From an uncultured Oscillibacter sp. (GTDB taxonomy: Bacteria > Bacillota > Clostridia > Oscillospirales > Oscillospiraceae): a stretch of DNA of 10,710 bases. A program made the translations under genes and the position numbers. Shown in pieces: positions 1-6,774 of this stretch; position 1 is the stretch's first letter, and every line of letters begins with the position of its first letter. The notes under the pieces are model-generated. The model had not been told where the DNA came from. It worked only from the letters and a program-made list of their open reading frames with translations, and searched no databases. The DNA lies in contig CAJUDW010000049.1 of assembly GCA_910584995.1 (NCBI GenBank), forward strand, positions 1 to 10,710, in the 5' to 3' direction.

Positions 1-21
1 AATTTCTTTACTGGTTAGCCG

Positions 22-56
22 CAAGGCCGACACTTCTTTACGGAGTGTCGGCCTTG
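22..56. terminator. Perfect 13-bp hairpin past the TauE C-half gene
   Basis: CAAGGCCGACACT (22-34) pairs perfectly with AGTGTCGGCCTTG (44-56) across a 9-base loop. It lies 12 bases past the stop codon of the minus-strand permease gene, where a transcription terminator is expected. Neither side has a good run of T, so it may be a weak terminator, a bidirectional one shared with a gene left of the window, or a 3'-end stabilising hairpin. The hairpin is certain; its role is inferred. Confidence 0.55.
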
Positions 57-67
57 GCCGGAACTTT

Positions 68-463
68 TCATTCATCTTGGCTGTCTGCCTTTTTGCCGGA
101 ACGTTTTTTCCCGGGAAGGACCAGGCTGATGCCGGAGAAGAGGAGGTATATGCCGAAGGGTTTCCGCAGAAGTTCTACGTCAACGGCCGTGGCCGCCCAG
201 GCGCCCAGGGCCGCCGCCGTAACCGCCGGAGGGATCGCTGCCTTCAGGGATGGCTTGTCCAGGTACCCGTTTTTCCAGTGGCAGGCCAGGGCGGAGACGG
301 CGGTGGGCAGGAAAAACAGCAGGTTGATGCCTTGGGCCGTACGCTGATCCACCCCCAGGAAGAGGGTCATTACCAGCAGGAGGAGTGTCCCGCCGCCTAC
401 GCCCCAGGCGGAGACTACGCTGGCCCCCAGGCCGCAGAAAAAGGGAAGTATCCAGTCCGTCAC
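68..463 (-). CDS. Sulfite exporter TauE/SafE (TSUP) family permease, C-terminal half subunit
   Basis: This 131-residue membrane protein is about half the usual 250 residues of TauE/SafE permeases, a family of eight-helix exporters of sulfite, sulfoacetate and other sulfur or organic anions. It opens with a helix carrying the family glycine motif (WGVGGGTLLLLVM, about residues 20-32). Three more hydrophobic segments follow, with the typical QGINLLFFLPTA stretch and HWKNG, and it ends in a short charged tail. The start is GTG at 463: its GTGA overlaps the TGA stop of the preceding gene by four bases, so the two are translationally coupled and presumably assemble as a heterodimer equal to one full transporter. 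A longer reading to 829 in this frame only shadows the upstream gene. The transported substrate cannot be read from the sequence. Confidence 0.85.
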   Translation of the reverse strand: MTDWILPFFCGLGASVVSAWGVGGGTLLLLVMTLFLGVDQRTAQGINLLFFLPTAVSALACHWKNGYLDKPSLKAAIPPAVTAAALGAWAATAVDVELLRKPFGIYLLFSGISLVLPGKKRSGKKADSQDE

Positions 464-819
464 AGCAGGTATTTCACCCCCGCGTAAAAAAGGAATCCGG
501 CAAAGAGCCACTTGAGGAATTTTGTGGAGATCCTCCCGTAGAGTTTCCCTCCCAGCCATCCGCCGATGAGGCCTCCCGCCAGATACGGCAGGGCCTCCGT
601 CAGGGAGACGCCGCCCCGGAAGAGATACACCCCCGCCGAAACTAGGCACACCGGGAAAATCACCCCTACGCAGGTGGCATAGAGCTTGCGCTGGGACAGA
701 TTCCCGTACCGGGAGAGGATGGGCAGAAACACCATACCGCCGCCTCCGCCGAAGAGCCCGTTGGCAAGGCCCGCCGCGCCGCCTGCGATCCGCGCAGGCC
801 ATTTGGAACCGCCCTCCAC
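460..819 (-). CDS. Sulfite exporter TauE/SafE (TSUP) family permease, N-terminal half subunit
   Basis: This is a 119-residue membrane protein, the first of two half-size TauE/SafE genes. Residues about 9-33 form a glycine-rich first helix with the family signature (NGLFGGGGGMVFLP). Three further helices follow, in YATCVGVIFPVCLVSAGVYLF, LPYLAGGLIGGWLGGKLY and FLKWLFAGFLFYAGVKYLL. The reading frame is open to 927, but residues before 819 do not look like a permease. A GGAGGGGAGG ribosome site lies just before TTG (822) and GTG (819); I chose GTG for better spacing, though TTG would add only one residue. The stop overlaps the next gene's GTG start. A small hairpin (837-848) abuts the ribosome site. 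No clear promoter is seen in the 150 bases up to the DUF1540 gene. Confidence 0.83.
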   Translation of the reverse strand: MEGGSKWPARIAGGAAGLANGLFGGGGGMVFLPILSRYGNLSQRKLYATCVGVIFPVCLVSAGVYLFRGGVSLTEALPYLAGGLIGGWLGGKLYGRISTKFLKWLFAGFLFYAGVKYLL

Positions 820-931
820 CAAGAACCACCTCCCCTCCGCTAAAGCGGTATGTAGCCTGTGGGCGGCGGTTCCGGGCCTTGGGCCTGCCGGGGGACTTTC
901 CGCGCCGGCGCAGCCTGGGTTTCCCATGGAT

Positions 932-957
932 GGGAGGGGGAACGGGTTCCCCCTCCC
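932..957 (-). terminator. Perfect 11-bp hairpin downstream of the DUF1540 gene
   Basis: GGGAGGGGGAA (932-942) and TTCCCCCTCCC (947-957) form a perfect stem with a CGGG loop, 13 bases past the DUF1540 stop. It probably ends or attenuates transcription before the TauE genes. There is no T run after it on the minus strand, so termination is unproven. Confidence 0.45.
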
Positions 958-970
958 GGGACAGCCGTGC

Positions 971-1162
971 TTATTTCAGCTTGAAGCTTTGGCAGTCGGT
1001 ACATTCCACCATGGTGGGGTTGGTCTCATGGGTACCCACCTGGATCTCGTTGAGGCCGCAGTACTGGGTATCCTGGCAGTGGTGGGCGCAGTTGTTCACT
1101 GTGCATTTGATGCTCTGGTTGGGGGTGCATTCGCAGCCGCCGTTGGTGCAGTCCTTGGTCAT
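971..1162 (-). CDS. DUF1540 domain-containing small cysteine-rich protein
   Basis: This soluble 63-residue protein has nine cysteines (residues 5, 10, 12, 20, 25, 29, 35, 54, 57) and three histidines. The core IKCTVNNCAHHC, then C-x-L-N-E-I-x-V-G and a closing ECTDCQSF, matches the DUF1540 pattern, common as short proteins of unknown function in Clostridia and Bacilli. Cysteine spacing suggests metal binding (Zn or Fe); that is inference. The ATG start is preceded by GCAGGAGG at good spacing. There is no signal peptide or membrane segment. The gene is divergent from cutC and probably its own transcription unit, ending at the hairpin 932-957. The extra CxxxxCxC N-terminus comes before the usual DUF1540 core and may form an additional metal site. 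Its promoter was not identified. Confidence 0.85.
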   Translation of the reverse strand: MTKDCTNGGCECTPNQSIKCTVNNCAHHCQDTQYCGLNEIQVGTHETNPTMVECTDCQSFKLK

Positions 1163-1200
1163 AGTAAGGAATCCTCCTGCGTGAAGATTTTGTCTGTTTC

Positions 1201-1302
1201 CGGAAAGGGCCGGGCGCCCCGCGGCTCCGGCTTTTTCCGAAAGCGCGTTTTAAGCCCGGCGGACGCCGGGCGGTGCCGCCGGGCCATCCGGCGGAAAACG
1301 CG
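1201..1302. other. GC-rich structured intergenic DNA: long hairpin plus possible three-way junction
   Basis: Two adjacent folds can be drawn by eye. The first pairs 1201-1214 with 1226-1239 (14 bp, three of them G-U when read on the plus strand). The second has an 8-bp outer stem (1244-1251 with 1295-1302, CGCGTTTT/AAAACGCG) enclosing two arms, CCCGGC/GCCGGG (1255-1270) and CCGCC/GGCGG (1276-1294). Together they fill the middle of the gap between the divergent DUF1540 and cutC genes. The G-U pairs favour a plus-strand RNA, such as a cutC leader or a free RNA. However, this DNA lies upstream of the visible cutC promoter and, if transcribed from the other side, would be the DUF1540 leader. No known riboswitch class was recognised. 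Confidence 0.3.
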
Positions 1303-1427
1303 GGGCGTTCAGACGGTTTTAAAACAGGCCTTATTGTGCGCCGGAGGGAAGAAACTATGTATGGCGGCGGGGGAAGGAAAAATTTTTCAGCAAAAAAAGC
1401 CGCCTGCCGGGCAAGGGGCAAAACGGC

Positions 1428-1457
1428 TTGACAGGGCCCTTTGGGGAATGATATGGT
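1428..1457 (+). promoter_or_regulatory. Probable cutC promoter
   Basis: TTGACA (1428-1433), an 18-base spacer and TATGGT (1452-1457) resemble a sigma-A promoter. Transcription would start near 1464, about 50 bases before the cutC ATG. Confidence 0.6.
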
Positions 1458-1516
1458 ATCCTTAAAAATAAGGGGATCAGGCGTTTGGCCCGGGAACCGG
1501 ACAGGAGGAGCATGAT

Positions 1517-2284
1517 ATGGATATGCCGCTGATTGAGGGGTGTGTGGATTCCTATGAATCCTGCGCCGCCGCGTGCCGGGGCGGGGCGGACCGGCTGGAA
1601 CTGTGCGCCAATCTGTCCATCGGGGGGACTACCCCCTCCCCGGCGTTTTTCCGGCAGGTAAAGCGGGATTTTTCCGTCCCTGTCCATGTACTAATCCGCC
1701 CCCGATTCGGGGACTTCCTCTATACCAGGGAGGAACTTGCCCAGATGGAGGAGGAGATCCGCATGTTCCGGGAACTGGGGGCCAGCGGCGTGGTGTTTGG
1801 CGCGCTGACGCCGGACGGGGATCTGGACATGGAGGCCATGGCCCGGCTGATGGGCTGCGCGGGAGATATGCATGTAACCCTGCACCGGGCCTTTGACATG
1901 ACACGGGATCCGCTGGAGGCCCTGGAGGACGCCGTCCGCCTGGACTGCCGGACAATCCTCACCTCCGGGCAGGCCCGGAGTGCGGCGGAGGGGAAGGAGG
2001 TCCTGCGGGCGGTGTTCCGCCAGGCGGCGGGACGGCTTGACATTATGGCCGGAAGCGGTGTCAAAAGAGGGAATATTCTGGAAATCCACCGGTACACCGG
2101 CATCCGGGCCTTCCACACCACCGGCCGCAGGGGCCCGGTGGAAAGCGGTATGCGCTACCGGAAGGAGGGGGTCTCCATGGGGCTGCCCTCCCTGTCGGAG
2201 TACGAACTCTGGCGGACGGACGAAGAGGAGTTCCGGGCCTGCGGGGAGATTGTCCACGCCCTGGCCCGGGAGGTCGGGAATTGA
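1517..2284 (+). CDS. cutC: CutC family TIM-barrel protein (copper homeostasis annotation)
   Basis: This 255-residue cytosolic protein has the length and landmarks of CutC throughout. They are an N-terminal CVDSYESC with GGADRLELCANLSIGGTTPS (residues about 9-42), IRPRFGDFLYT (about 61-71), HRAFDMTRDP (about 119-128), TILTSGQ (about 145-151) and IMAGSGV (about 175-181). The fold is a TIM barrel. E. coli CutC was linked to copper tolerance, but the bacterial function is not settled and no copper genes lie nearby. The ATG at 1517 follows AGGAGG (1502-1507) by nine bases; a second in-frame ATG at 1523 is less well spaced, and an ATG at 1512 is out of frame. The gene is apparently monocistronic, with its own promoter and a terminator shared with the convergent pantothenate kinase gene. 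Confidence 0.93.
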   Translation: MDMPLIEGCVDSYESCAAACRGGADRLELCANLSIGGTTPSPAFFRQVKRDFSVPVHVLIRPRFGDFLYTREELAQMEEEIRMFRELGASGVVFGALTPDGDLDMEAMARLMGCAGDMHVTLHRAFDMTRDPLEALEDAVRLDCRTILTSGQARSAAEGKEVLRAVFRQAAGRLDIMAGSGVKRGNILEIHRYTGIRAFHTTGRRGPVESGMRYRKEGVSMGLPSLSEYELWRTDEEEFRACGEIVHALAREVGN

Positions 2285-2297
2285 CGGCGGGGACAGG

Positions 2298-2354
2298 AAA
2301 ACCCGCCGGAGATGGGCGGGGTTTTGCACCGTCCGCCTCCGGCGGGAGTTTTTT
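2298..2354. terminator. Bidirectional rho-independent terminator between cutC and coaW
   Basis: CCCGCCGGAG (2302-2311) pairs perfectly with CTCCGGCGGG (2337-2346) and is followed by AGTTTTTT on the plus strand. On the minus strand the same stem is followed by TTTT (2301-2298), so it can stop both convergent transcripts. A competing inner hairpin, ACCCGCC with GGCGGGGT (2301-2322), lies in the loop region. Confidence 0.8.
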
Positions 2355-2363
2355 GCCTCTTTT

Positions 2364-3200
2364 TTACGTCCGGGCTTTTTGCAGGCTCCAGAGCCCCGCG
2401 CCGATGGCCGTGGCGAAGGTGGCGCTTTCCGGAACGATGTAGCGGATGCCGTACAGCCGTTCAAAGGCCTCGAAATTCGGCTTCACCTGGGACAGGGTGG
2501 TCATGGAACCGGTGAGGATTACGGTGTTGGCGTTTTTGCACTTGCAGGCCAGCACGGTCATGGTGCCGATGGCCTGCAAAACCAGGTTCACCACCCCTGC
2601 CGCCAAATCCGCCGGGGTGGCGTCCTCTGCTAGGTTGCCGAAGTTGGCGGCGGTCATATCCGGATCCAGCGTGGCGGCGGCGTTTTTGGAGATGTCCTTG
2701 ATGGTGAGATCTACCCGGCCCAGATCCCCCTGCTCTGCCAGGCGTTTGATCTGCCCGAACCGCTCCATGTCCACCAGCTTCCGGCAGAGGCCCCCCAGGG
2801 TGCCGCCGCCGATACCGCTGCCGCAGAGGTGTTCCACCGTGCCGTTCCGGTCCGCCCAGAGGAAGGCTGTGCCGGTGCCCATGGTCACCACCACCCCGGA
2901 ATCCTGACCGGAGAGGGCCAGGGCCCCGGCGGCGCTGGCGGAGAATTCGTCCACCTGGCAGGTGGGCAGGCCGTAGATGTCCCCCTCCGCATAGGAGGAG
3001 CCCACCCCGGTGAGCACTATCCGCCGCACGTCGGAGAGGGAGAGACGGCTGCTGGTAAGGTAGTTCCCCAGGGCCCCGTACAGGCTAGTGATCTGATCCT
3101 CCGCCCGCACCCGCAGCATGGAGATGACCTCCCCGCTGTCCCGCAGGCCCACGATTTTGGTGGTGGAGCCGCCGATATCAATGCCAAGGATGACGTCCAT
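2364..3200 (-). CDS. coaW: Type II pantothenate kinase (CoaW, Fumble-type)
   Basis: This cytosolic 278-residue kinase of the ASKHA fold phosphorylates pantothenate with ATP, the first step of CoA synthesis. Visible motifs are the N-terminal phosphate loop GIDIGGSTTK (residues 6-15), VDEFSASAAGA (83-93) with a candidate catalytic Glu85, adenosine-site GTGTAF (109-114), GSGIGGGTLGGL (127-138) and a C-terminal VILTGSMTTL. The frame is open to an ATG at 3224. I place the start at 3200 because AGGAGGT (3214-3208) lies exactly seven bases before it and the ASKHA fold begins at once. That ribosome site lies between A5GG and CCT5 arms that could form a weak hairpin over it. The gene has its own strong promoter (3283-3311), divergent from pncB. 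Type II enzymes generally resist CoA feedback; this is family knowledge. Confidence 0.9.
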   Translation of the reverse strand: MDVILGIDIGGSTTKIVGLRDSGEVISMLRVRAEDQITSLYGALGNYLTSSRLSLSDVRRIVLTGVGSSYAEGDIYGLPTCQVDEFSASAAGALALSGQDSGVVVTMGTGTAFLWADRNGTVEHLCGSGIGGGTLGGLCRKLVDMERFGQIKRLAEQGDLGRVDLTIKDISKNAAATLDPDMTAANFGNLAEDATPADLAAGVVNLVLQAIGTMTVLACKCKNANTVILTGSMTTLSQVKPNFEAFERLYGIRYIVPESATFATAIGAGLWSLQKART

Positions 3201-3207
3201 AAAAAGG

Positions 3208-3214
3208 ACCTCCT
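3208..3214 (-). promoter_or_regulatory. Ribosome binding site fixing the coaW start
   Basis: AGGAGGT on the minus strand, seven bases before the ATG at 3200, decides against the upstream ATG at 3224, which would place the ribosome site inside the coding region. Flanking A-rich and T-rich arms (about 3201-3218) could fold over it. Confidence 0.8.
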
Positions 3215-3282
3215 TTTTTCCCATGGGAGACAGGCAGTTTCCTGCCGGCCCCCTGGCAGAATTTGTGGAAATGCGCGGCTAC

Positions 3283-3311
3283 ATTATATAAAATCTTTGC
3301 AGGACAGTCAA
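3283..3311 (-). promoter_or_regulatory. coaW promoter
   Basis: On the minus strand TTGACT (3311-3306), a 17-base spacer and a perfect TATAAT (3288-3283) form a near-consensus sigma-A promoter. The transcript would start near 3276 with a leader of about 75 bases. Confidence 0.85.
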
Positions 3312-3330
3312 CTTTTTCTGGAAAAGAGTT
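3310..3330. promoter_or_regulatory. Inverted repeat between the back-to-back coaW and pncB promoters
   Basis: AACTTTTT (3310-3317) and AAAGAGTT (3323-3330) are inverted arms with 7 of 8 positions matching. They cover exactly the space between the two -35 boxes and touch both. This is a candidate operator for a regulator acting on both genes. It is short and AT-rich, so chance is possible. Confidence 0.3.
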
Positions 3331-3357
3331 GCTTTTCCTGGCGCAGATGCTTATAAT
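3329..3357 (+). promoter_or_regulatory. pncB promoter
   Basis: TTGCTT (3329-3334), a 17-base spacer and TATAAT (3352-3357) form a good sigma-A promoter. Transcription from about 3364 would give a leader of some 105 bases containing two small hairpins (3388-3402 and 3431-3448). Confidence 0.75.
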
Positions 3358-3468
3358 CTATAGAAACGCGCGGGAAACAAGGCGGAATCCGGAGGACCCG
3401 GACAGTTCCCAAAATAAAAAGTCCCCCAGGCGGCGGTATCCGCTGCCGGATTGAAAAGAGGGTTTAAC

Positions 3469-4917
3469 ATGCATACAGAAGAAAAGCTGAATATGACCAT
3501 GCTCTGCGATTTTTACGAACTGACCATGGGTAACGGCTATTTTCAGGCGGGCCTCCGGGATCGGATTACCTATTTTGACGTTTTTTTCCGGGATGTGCCG
3601 GATCGGGGCGGCTTCGCCGTCTGCGCCGGGCTGGATCAGATGATTGACTATATTCAAAATCTCCATTTCGATGAGGAGGATATCCAATACCTCCGGGGAA
3701 AGGGTATTTTTTCCGAGGGGTTTTTGGCGTTCCTGCGGGATTTCCGCTTTACCGGCGATATCTGGGCTATTCCGGAGGGCACCCCCATCTTCCCCCAGGA
3801 ACCGGTGATCACCGTCCGGGCGCCCGCCATCCAGGCCCAGCTGATTGAGACCTTCACCCTGCTGGCCTTCAACCACCAGAGCCTCATTGCCACCAAGGCC
3901 AACCGGGTGGTGCGGGCGGCGGAGGGGCGGACGGTGCTGGAATTTGGTTCCCGCCGGGCCCAGGGCACTGACGGCGCCATCACCGGCGCCCGGGCGGCCT
4001 ATATCGGCGGCTGCAGGGGTACGGCCTGCACCATCTCCGACCAGCTTTACGGCGTGCCGGCCGGGGGCACCATGGCCCACTCCTGGGTCCAGATGTTCGA
4101 CAGCCAGTACGAGGCCTTCAAGACCTACTGCCAGATCTATCCCTCCAACGCCACCCTTCTGGTGGATACCTACAACGTGCTGAAGTCCGGCGTCCCTGAC
4201 GCCATCCGGGCCTTCAACGATGTGCTGAAGCCCCTGGGCATCACCAGGTGTGGTATCCGCCTGGACTCCGGGGACATCACCTATCTTACCCGGGAGGCCC
4301 GCCGTATGCTGGACGAGGCCGGCTGGACCGGCTGCCAGATCTCCGCATCCAACTCCCTGGACGAGTACATCATCCGGGATCTCATCCACCAGGGGGCCAG
4401 AATCGACCTCTTCGGCGTGGGTGAGCGGATGATTACCGCCCGCAGCGAGCCGGTGTTCGGCGGCGTCTACAAGCTGGCCGCCGTGGAGGACGGGGAGGGG
4501 AACATCATCCCCAAGATCAAGGTCAGCGAAAATGTGGATAAGATCACGAATCCTCACTTCAAGAAGGTCTACCGGATTTTTGACAGGAAGACCGGCAAGG
4601 CGGAGGCGGACTATATCACCCTTTACGATGAAGAGGTGGATGAGACAAAGCCTCTGGAACTCTTCGACCCGGAGGCCACCTGGAAGCGGAAGACCTACAC
4701 GGATTTCACCGTCAAGCCACTGCTTGTCCCCATCTTCCAGGGGGGGGAGTTGGTGTATGATCGGCCCTCCCTGCCGGAGATCCAGGCCCGCTGCGTCCGG
4801 CAGGTGGATACCCTGTGGGACGAGGTGAAGCGGTTTGAAAATCCCCATAATTACTATGTCGATCTCTCCCAGAAACTCTGGGATATCAAGCAGGGGCTTC
4901 TGCGCCGGAACGGCTGA
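3469..4917 (+). CDS. pncB: Nicotinate phosphoribosyltransferase
   Basis: This 482-residue cytosolic enzyme joins nicotinate to PRPP to give nicotinate mononucleotide, the entry of the NAD salvage (Preiss-Handler) route, with ATP hydrolysis. It has the full length of Firmicute PncB. Landmarks are the N-terminal MLCDFYELTMGNGYF (residues 11-25), FGSRRAQGTDGA (159-170), GTMAHSWVQMF (200-210) with the expected phosphorylated histidine at 204, LVDTYN (231-236) and IRLDSGD (263-269) near the phosphoribosyl site, and a GVGE loop further on. The ATG at 3469 follows AGAGGG by seven bases; a TTG at 3451 is in frame but has no ribosome site. It is divergent from coaW and appears to be transcribed alone. 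Confidence 0.95.
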   Translation: MHTEEKLNMTMLCDFYELTMGNGYFQAGLRDRITYFDVFFRDVPDRGGFAVCAGLDQMIDYIQNLHFDEEDIQYLRGKGIFSEGFLAFLRDFRFTGDIWAIPEGTPIFPQEPVITVRAPAIQAQLIETFTLLAFNHQSLIATKANRVVRAAEGRTVLEFGSRRAQGTDGAITGARAAYIGGCRGTACTISDQLYGVPAGGTMAHSWVQMFDSQYEAFKTYCQIYPSNATLLVDTYNVLKSGVPDAIRAFNDVLKPLGITRCGIRLDSGDITYLTREARRMLDEAGWTGCQISASNSLDEYIIRDLIHQGARIDLFGVGERMITARSEPVFGGVYKLAAVEDGEGNIIPKIKVSENVDKITNPHFKKVYRIFDRKTGKAEADYITLYDEEVDETKPLELFDPEATWKRKTYTDFTVKPLLVPIFQGGELVYDRPSLPEIQARCVRQVDTLWDEVKRFENPHNYYVDLSQKLWDIKQGLLRRNG

Positions 4918-4918
4918 G

Positions 4919-4978
4919 GCCCGGGATACGGTATTCGGGCTTTGACAGCCGGACAGCCCCGCCCCGGCGGGGCTGTCC
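4919..4978 (+). terminator. Two hairpins after pncB, probable terminator region
   Basis: GCCCG (4919-4923) pairs with CGGGC (4936-4940), followed by TTT. A stronger perfect hairpin follows, GGACAGCCCCG (4951-4961) with CGGGGCTGTCC (4968-4978). Neither has a long T run, but the pair sits where pncB transcription should end before the next promoter at 5040. Confidence 0.5.
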
Positions 4979-5039
4979 CCCATTTCAGGGGGTGCGCCGC
5001 GCCGGAAAAAATGGCAGCAAAAAAGCCGCCGGAAAGCGG

Positions 5040-5068
5040 TTGCGGATTTTGAGGATGTCCGGTATAAT
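5040..5068 (+). promoter_or_regulatory. Promoter of the cls-ttcA-Sel1 operon
   Basis: TTGCGG (5040-5045), a 17-base spacer and perfect TATAAT (5063-5068). The start would be near 5075, giving a leader of about 120 bases. No other promoter is obvious in the 279-base gap 4918-5196. Confidence 0.65.
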
Positions 5069-5182
5069 AAAACCGGTACGCCAAAAAATACAGCTGCGCC
5101 CCGGGGTGGAAGCGCTGCCGGAGGATCCATATGGCTGCATCTTTCAAGCGGGAACGTAAACCCCTGGAGCCTGAGAGAGAGA

Positions 5183-5189
5183 AAGGAGG
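5183..5189 (+). promoter_or_regulatory. Ribosome binding site fixing the cls start
   Basis: AAGGAGG seven bases before the ATG at 5197. It supports this start over the in-frame ATG at 5131, whose GGAGG site is less well placed and whose extra 22 residues are mostly charged and unlike the family. Confidence 0.75.
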
Positions 5190-5196
5190 CGCCGCC

Positions 5197-6762
5197 ATGA
5201 AAAAAAGCAACCCTTACGAAATTGAACGGACGGAGCGGCGAATTTCCGCTGCCTCCAGCATTGCCATGTGCGCCCTGACGGTGATTGCCCAGATTGCCGT
5301 CACGCTGCTGCTGGCTGTGTTCCTGCGGGATAAAGCCACGATTGTGTATGTCGTGCTGGAGTGGATCGGCGCGGCGGCCGCCATCTGGGTCTACCGGCGG
5401 CCCGGCAGCCCTTCCTACAAGCTGGCCTGGATGTGCCTGCTGCTGGCGGTGCCTGTGGCGGGGATCCTGCTGTTCCTCTTCTGGGGCGGGGCCCATCAGG
5501 CCAAAAGCCTCAGTATGCGGAAGGTGATCCCGGTCCCGGAACGGGGGGAACTGCGGCGGACCAGTGAGAACAACCTTACCCGCCTCCGCCGGCAGAGCCC
5601 GGCCTGGGGCAGGCTTGCCGGATACCTCCACAAGCGGGGCTTCCTGCTGTACCGGGACACCGCCGCCCAGTATTTCGGGGACGGCGAGGCCTTTTTCGCG
5701 GATCTCATTGACCACCTTTCCCGGGCGGAGGTCTATATCTTTCTGGAATACTATATCCTGGCTGAGGGCCGGATCTGGGACCGGGTTTTCGAGGTGCTGA
5801 AGGAACGGGCCGCCCACGGCGTGGAGGTCTGCGTCATTTTCGACGACTTTGGCAACCTGACCCGCTTTTCCGACGAGACCCTTCAGGCCATGCAGAACGC
5901 GGGCATCGAGGTGCAGGTATTTAACCCCGTCCACCGCTATGTGAACCGCATTTACTTCAATTACCGGGACCACCGGAAGATTGCTGTGGTGGACGGGTTC
6001 TACGCCTGGACCGGCGGCATCAACCTGGCGGACGAATACGCCAACCTCATCGTCCGCTTCGGCCACTGGAAGGACAGCGGCGTCCGCATCGAGGGGGAGG
6101 GGGCCTGGGGTTTTGCCGCCCAGTTCATGCAGATGTGGAAAATGATGGGCCGGGCCTTTCCCAACGAGGACGACTTCTACCGTCCCCGCCATGCAGGCCC
6201 CGCCTCCGGCGGCTGGTGCCAGCCCTTTACCGACGGCCCCCTGAACAACCCGGACAACCCGGTGGAGGACACCTATTTGCAGCTGATTTCCTCCGCCCAG
6301 CGGATGCTCTATATCACCACGCCCTACTATGCCGTGGAGGAATCCATGCAGAAGGCCCTGTGCATCGCCGCCGACGCGGGGGTGGATGTGCGGATCCTGA
6401 TTCCCGGTATCCCCGACCACCACAAGTTCACCTATATGGTGGCGGAGACCTATTGGGGGGAACTGCTGGCCCACGGCGTGAAAATCTATAAGTACACCCC
6501 CGGCTTTCTCCATGCCAAAAGCGTCCTGGTGGACCGGGAGGCGGCTTTGGTAGGCAGCACCAATATGGATTACCGTACCTTCCAGCTTCACTACGAGTGC
6601 GGCGTGCTCTTCTACCACATGCCTGTGGTGGAGGAACTGCTGGAGGATATGGACAGCATCATGGCCGCCGGGGCCCCCTATACTATGGAGGACTGGAACA
6701 GCCGGGGCCTCTTCCGGCGGATGTTTGCCTCCGTTTTCCGCCTGGGGGCCATCTGGCTGTAA
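5197..6762 (+). CDS. cls: Cardiolipin synthase, phospholipase D type
   Basis: This 521-residue membrane enzyme condenses two phosphatidylglycerol molecules to cardiolipin and glycerol. Three hydrophobic helices (about residues 20-43, 49-66 and 76-97, the PLDc_N region) anchor it. Then come two phospholipase D domains, each with a complete HKD motif: HRKIAVVD (H259, K261, D266) followed by GGIN, and HAKSVLVD (H439, K441, D446) followed by GSTN. Length and layout are those of bacterial ClsA-type enzymes. Start at 5197 as set by AAGGAGG; a start at 5131 would add 22 residues. It is first in an operon, with ttcA starting 12 bases after its stop. Nothing is missing from the catalytic core. The physiological link to the two following genes is not obvious from known pathways. 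Confidence 0.93.
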   Translation: MKKSNPYEIERTERRISAASSIAMCALTVIAQIAVTLLLAVFLRDKATIVYVVLEWIGAAAAIWVYRRPGSPSYKLAWMCLLLAVPVAGILLFLFWGGAHQAKSLSMRKVIPVPERGELRRTSENNLTRLRRQSPAWGRLAGYLHKRGFLLYRDTAAQYFGDGEAFFADLIDHLSRAEVYIFLEYYILAEGRIWDRVFEVLKERAAHGVEVCVIFDDFGNLTRFSDETLQAMQNAGIEVQVFNPVHRYVNRIYFNYRDHRKIAVVDGFYAWTGGINLADEYANLIVRFGHWKDSGVRIEGEGAWGFAAQFMQMWKMMGRAFPNEDDFYRPRHAGPASGGWCQPFTDGPLNNPDNPVEDTYLQLISSAQRMLYITTPYYAVEESMQKALCIAADAGVDVRILIPGIPDHHKFTYMVAETYWGELLAHGVKIYKYTPGFLHAKSVLVDREAALVGSTNMDYRTFQLHYECGVLFYHMPVVEELLEDMDSIMAAGAPYTMEDWNSRGLFRRMFASVFRLGAIWL

Positions 6763-6774
6763 AAGGGGAGGCTT

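Noticed and set aside
820..970. GC-rich leader of the TauE genes resembling a riboswitch (GGAAAG, AGGCC stretches)
   Set aside because: I compared it by eye with the cobalamin, fluoride, TPP and guanidine cores and none of the conserved blocks is present in order.
686..1465. A 259-codon plus-strand open frame over the DUF1540 region
   Set aside because: It is opposite a clear DUF1540 gene with a good ribosome site, and the peptide is low complexity with no recognisable domain.
5131..5196. Longer cls start at the ATG at 5131
   Set aside because: Possible, but the extra 22 charged residues are unlike the family and AAGGAGG at 5183-5189 clearly marks 5197.
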